DNA of 5,999 nt, taken from an uncultured Bacilli bacterium. GTDB lineage: Bacteria > Bacillota_I > Bacilli_A > RF39 > UBA660. The notes below the pieces were generated by a model. The model was not told the DNA's origin, did not search any database, and saw only the letters and a list, made by a program, of their open reading frames with translations. Both the position numbers and the translations under genes were made by a program. This document shows, piece after piece, positions 5,089 through 5,999 of this stretch. Positions within the stretch are counted from its first letter, which is position 1. Every line of letters begins with the position of its first letter. Where the stretch lies: assembly GCA_947588865.1 (NCBI GenBank), contig CANPYQ010000068.1:1-5999 (forward strand), in the 5' to 3' direction.

Positions 5089-5304
5089 GTGATTACAGGA
5101 AAAGTAAAATGGTTCAATAATGAAAAAGGTTTTGGCTTTATTGAGTATAATGATCAAGAAGATATTTTTGTTCATTATTCTGCAATTCTATCTGAAGGAT
5201 ATAAAACTTTGGTAGAAGGTCAATATGTCAAATTCGATTTAGTTAGAACTGACAAAGGTTTACAAGCTAAAAATGTAATTGAAATAAAAACTGCTTTGGT
5301 ATAG
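5089..5304 (+). CDS. csp: Cold-shock domain protein (CspA/CspB family)
   Basis: This is a small single-domain RNA/ssDNA-binding protein that melts RNA secondary structure and acts as an RNA chaperone or antiterminator in the cytoplasm. With the GTG at 5089 it has 71 residues, close to the 65-70 typical of the family. The whole product is one five-stranded beta-barrel cold-shock domain: GKVKWFNNEKGFGFI (4-18) contains RNP1 (KGFGFI, 13-18), and RNP2 is IFVHY (26-30), both with the aromatic residues that stack on bases. The EGQYVKFDLV and KGLQAKNV stretches complete the fold. It is a single-gene unit with its own extended -10 promoter and terminator, reading away from agrB. Such proteins may be cold-induced or constitutive; the short leader gives no evidence for cold regulation. 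The family is certain, the paralogue letter is not. Confidence 0.95.
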   Translation: MITGKVKWFNNEKGFGFIEYNDQEDIFVHYSAILSEGYKTLVEGQYVKFDLVRTDKGLQAKNVIEIKTALV

Positions 5305-5322
5305 TAGTTTTTTTATTTTTTT
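5286..5322 (+). terminator. Intrinsic terminator of csp
   Basis: AAAAACTGCT (5286-5295) pairs with AGTAGTTTTT (5303-5312), nine Watson-Crick pairs and one G-U, around a 7-base loop. The 3' arm runs into two seven-T runs (5308-5322) broken by a single A. The stem includes the csp TAG stop. It isolates csp from hpf. Confidence 0.8.
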
Positions 5323-5344
5323 CACATAAATTACTTATAAAGTA

Positions 5345-5353
5345 TGATATAAT
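5345..5353 (+). promoter_or_regulatory. Extended -10 promoter of hpf
   Basis: TGATATAAT provides TGn plus a perfect TATAAT (5348-5353), about 20 bases before the hpf ATG. The -35 region at usual spacing (CATAAA, 5325-5330) is poor. The leader would be about 15 bases, just enough for the AAAGGATGG binding site. I do not see a clear sigma-B or sigma-H type signal. Confidence 0.6.
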
Positions 5354-5374
5354 ATTTATAGAAAGGATGGTACT

Positions 5375-5902
5375 ATGAAATTTAATATTCATGGAAAAAA
5401 GTTAGATGTAACAGAGTCAATAAAGAATTATATAGAAGAGAAAATAGGGAGATTAGATAAATATTTTGAAAATCCTAATGATATAACGGCAACTGCACTT
5501 ATTAAGTTAAGAGGTAATGAGCAAGTAGTTGAGGTAACAATAAATGCTAATAAATTTATATTAAGAGGTGAAGAATCTAATAAAGATTTGTACACATCTA
5601 TAGATAAAGTGTCTGATAAAATAGAAAGACAAATTAGAAAAAATAAAACTAGAATGAATAAAAAAATTAATAAAGAACTAATAAGAGATTTTGTATTAGA
5701 TTTTGATGAAAAAGATGGAAATACTAATTCTATTGTTAAAAGAAAAATTATAGAAGCTAAACCTATGAATGAAGAAGAGGCTATACTTCAAATGGAATTA
5801 TTAGGACATGAGTTTTTTGCTTTCAAAAATGTTGAAACAAATGAAGTCAATGTTTTATATAAAAGAAAAGATAAAGATTATGGAATATTGGAATTAAAAT
5901 AG
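5375..5902 (+). CDS. hpf: Long-form ribosome hibernation promoting factor (HPF/YfiA family)
   Basis: This protein binds the small subunit near the decoding centre in stationary phase or stress. Long forms drive pairing of 70S ribosomes into inactive 100S dimers. The 175-residue product has both expected parts. The N-terminal S30AE domain spans about 2-97 (FNIHGKKLDVTESIKNYIEEK, then beta strands ending near FILRGEESNKDLYTSIDKV, and a basic helix KIERQIRKNKTRMNKK). After a variable acidic linker (about 105-120) comes the C-terminal dimerisation domain (about 121-175), with the conserved KPMNEEEAILQMELLGHEFFAF and NVLYKRKDKDYGILE. The ATG at 5375 has AAAGGATGG just upstream and gives the normal start. 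It stands alone between its own promoter and terminator. A group II intron begins 23 bases after the stop instead of secA, a common neighbour in Firmicutes. Confidence 0.96.
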   Translation: MKFNIHGKKLDVTESIKNYIEEKIGRLDKYFENPNDITATALIKLRGNEQVVEVTINANKFILRGEESNKDLYTSIDKVSDKIERQIRKNKTRMNKKINKELIRDFVLDFDEKDGNTNSIVKRKIIEAKPMNEEEAILQMELLGHEFFAFKNVETNEVNVLYKRKDKDYGILELK

Positions 5903-5921
5903 GTTTATATACCTATTTTTT
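5896..5921 (+). terminator. Intrinsic terminator of hpf, upstream flank of the intron
   Basis: AAAATAGGT (5896-5904) pairs with ACCTATTTT (5911-5919) around TTATAT, ending in a six-T run to 5921. The 5' arm includes the hpf TAG stop. The hairpin with T-run is also what class C group II introns recognise as a target, and the intron starts five bases after the T-run. Confidence 0.8.
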
Positions 5922-5925
5922 CAAA

Positions 5926-5999
5926 GTGTGTCGTGCATGACATTTAGCTAGAGGGTGAAAGTCCCTTATACGCGTAGGTATCGACGAAGTATTAGAGAA
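5926..5999 (+). mobile_element. Group II intron, 5' end only (probably class C)
   Basis: The sequence begins with GTGTG, the group II 5'-splice-site consensus (GUGYG). A short hairpin GTCG-TGCA-TGAC follows at once, and then the domain I element GAGGGTGAAAGTCCCT, a second hairpin with a GTGAAAG loop. This order closely resembles the start of the class C intron of Oceanobacillus iheyensis as I remember it (GUGUG, short hairpin, AGGGUGAGAGUCCC). Its position right after a terminator hairpin also fits class C target choice. Such introns usually encode a reverse transcriptase/maturase in domain IV, which would lie outside the window. The exon-binding sites, the catalytic domain V and completeness cannot be judged from these 74 bases. 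Reading is on the + strand, the same as hpf. Confidence 0.78.

Overview
The window is very AT-rich and uses the standard bacterial code: TGG encodes Trp and TGA ends the kinase gene. Shine-Dalgarno sites are strong (AGGAGG type), the ribosome hibernation factor is the long form, and there is an agr-type peptide quorum-sensing system. Together these suggest a low-GC Gram-positive bacterium, most likely a member of the Firmicutes/Clostridia. The species cannot be named from this sequence.

Region 1 (1-1606) is the 3' end of the large ribosomal protein/RNA polymerase operon: rpsK (its 5' part lies outside the window), rpoA and rplQ, closed by an intrinsic terminator that overlaps the end of rplQ. 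No rpsD lies between rpsK and rpoA.

Region 2 (1607-4802) is a complete agr-type module in an unusual layout. A good sigma-A promoter drives agrA (LytTR response regulator) and then agrC (HPK10-type histidine kinase) on the + strand. Facing them on the - strand is agrB (membrane peptidase) followed by a 38-codon agrD (autoinducing-peptide precursor), which is easily missed. A long, potentially bidirectional hairpin separates the two convergent units. The inferred circuit is: AgrB cleaves and cyclises AgrD around Cys22, the exported peptide is sensed by AgrC, AgrC phosphorylates AgrA at Asp60, and AgrA activates target promoters. The agrBD promoter has a good -10 but a poor -35, so it is a plausible target.

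Region 3 (4803-5088) is a gene-free, AT-rich divergent control region between agrB and csp with several dyads, the largest a 13-bp-arm A/T-tract inverted repeat.

Region 4 (5048-5921) holds two single-gene units on the + strand, each with an extended -10 promoter and its own terminator: a cold-shock protein (csp) and long-form hpf.

Region 5 (5926-5999) is the 5' end of a group II intron, probably class C, sitting a few bases after the hpf terminator hairpin. It continues past the window edge.
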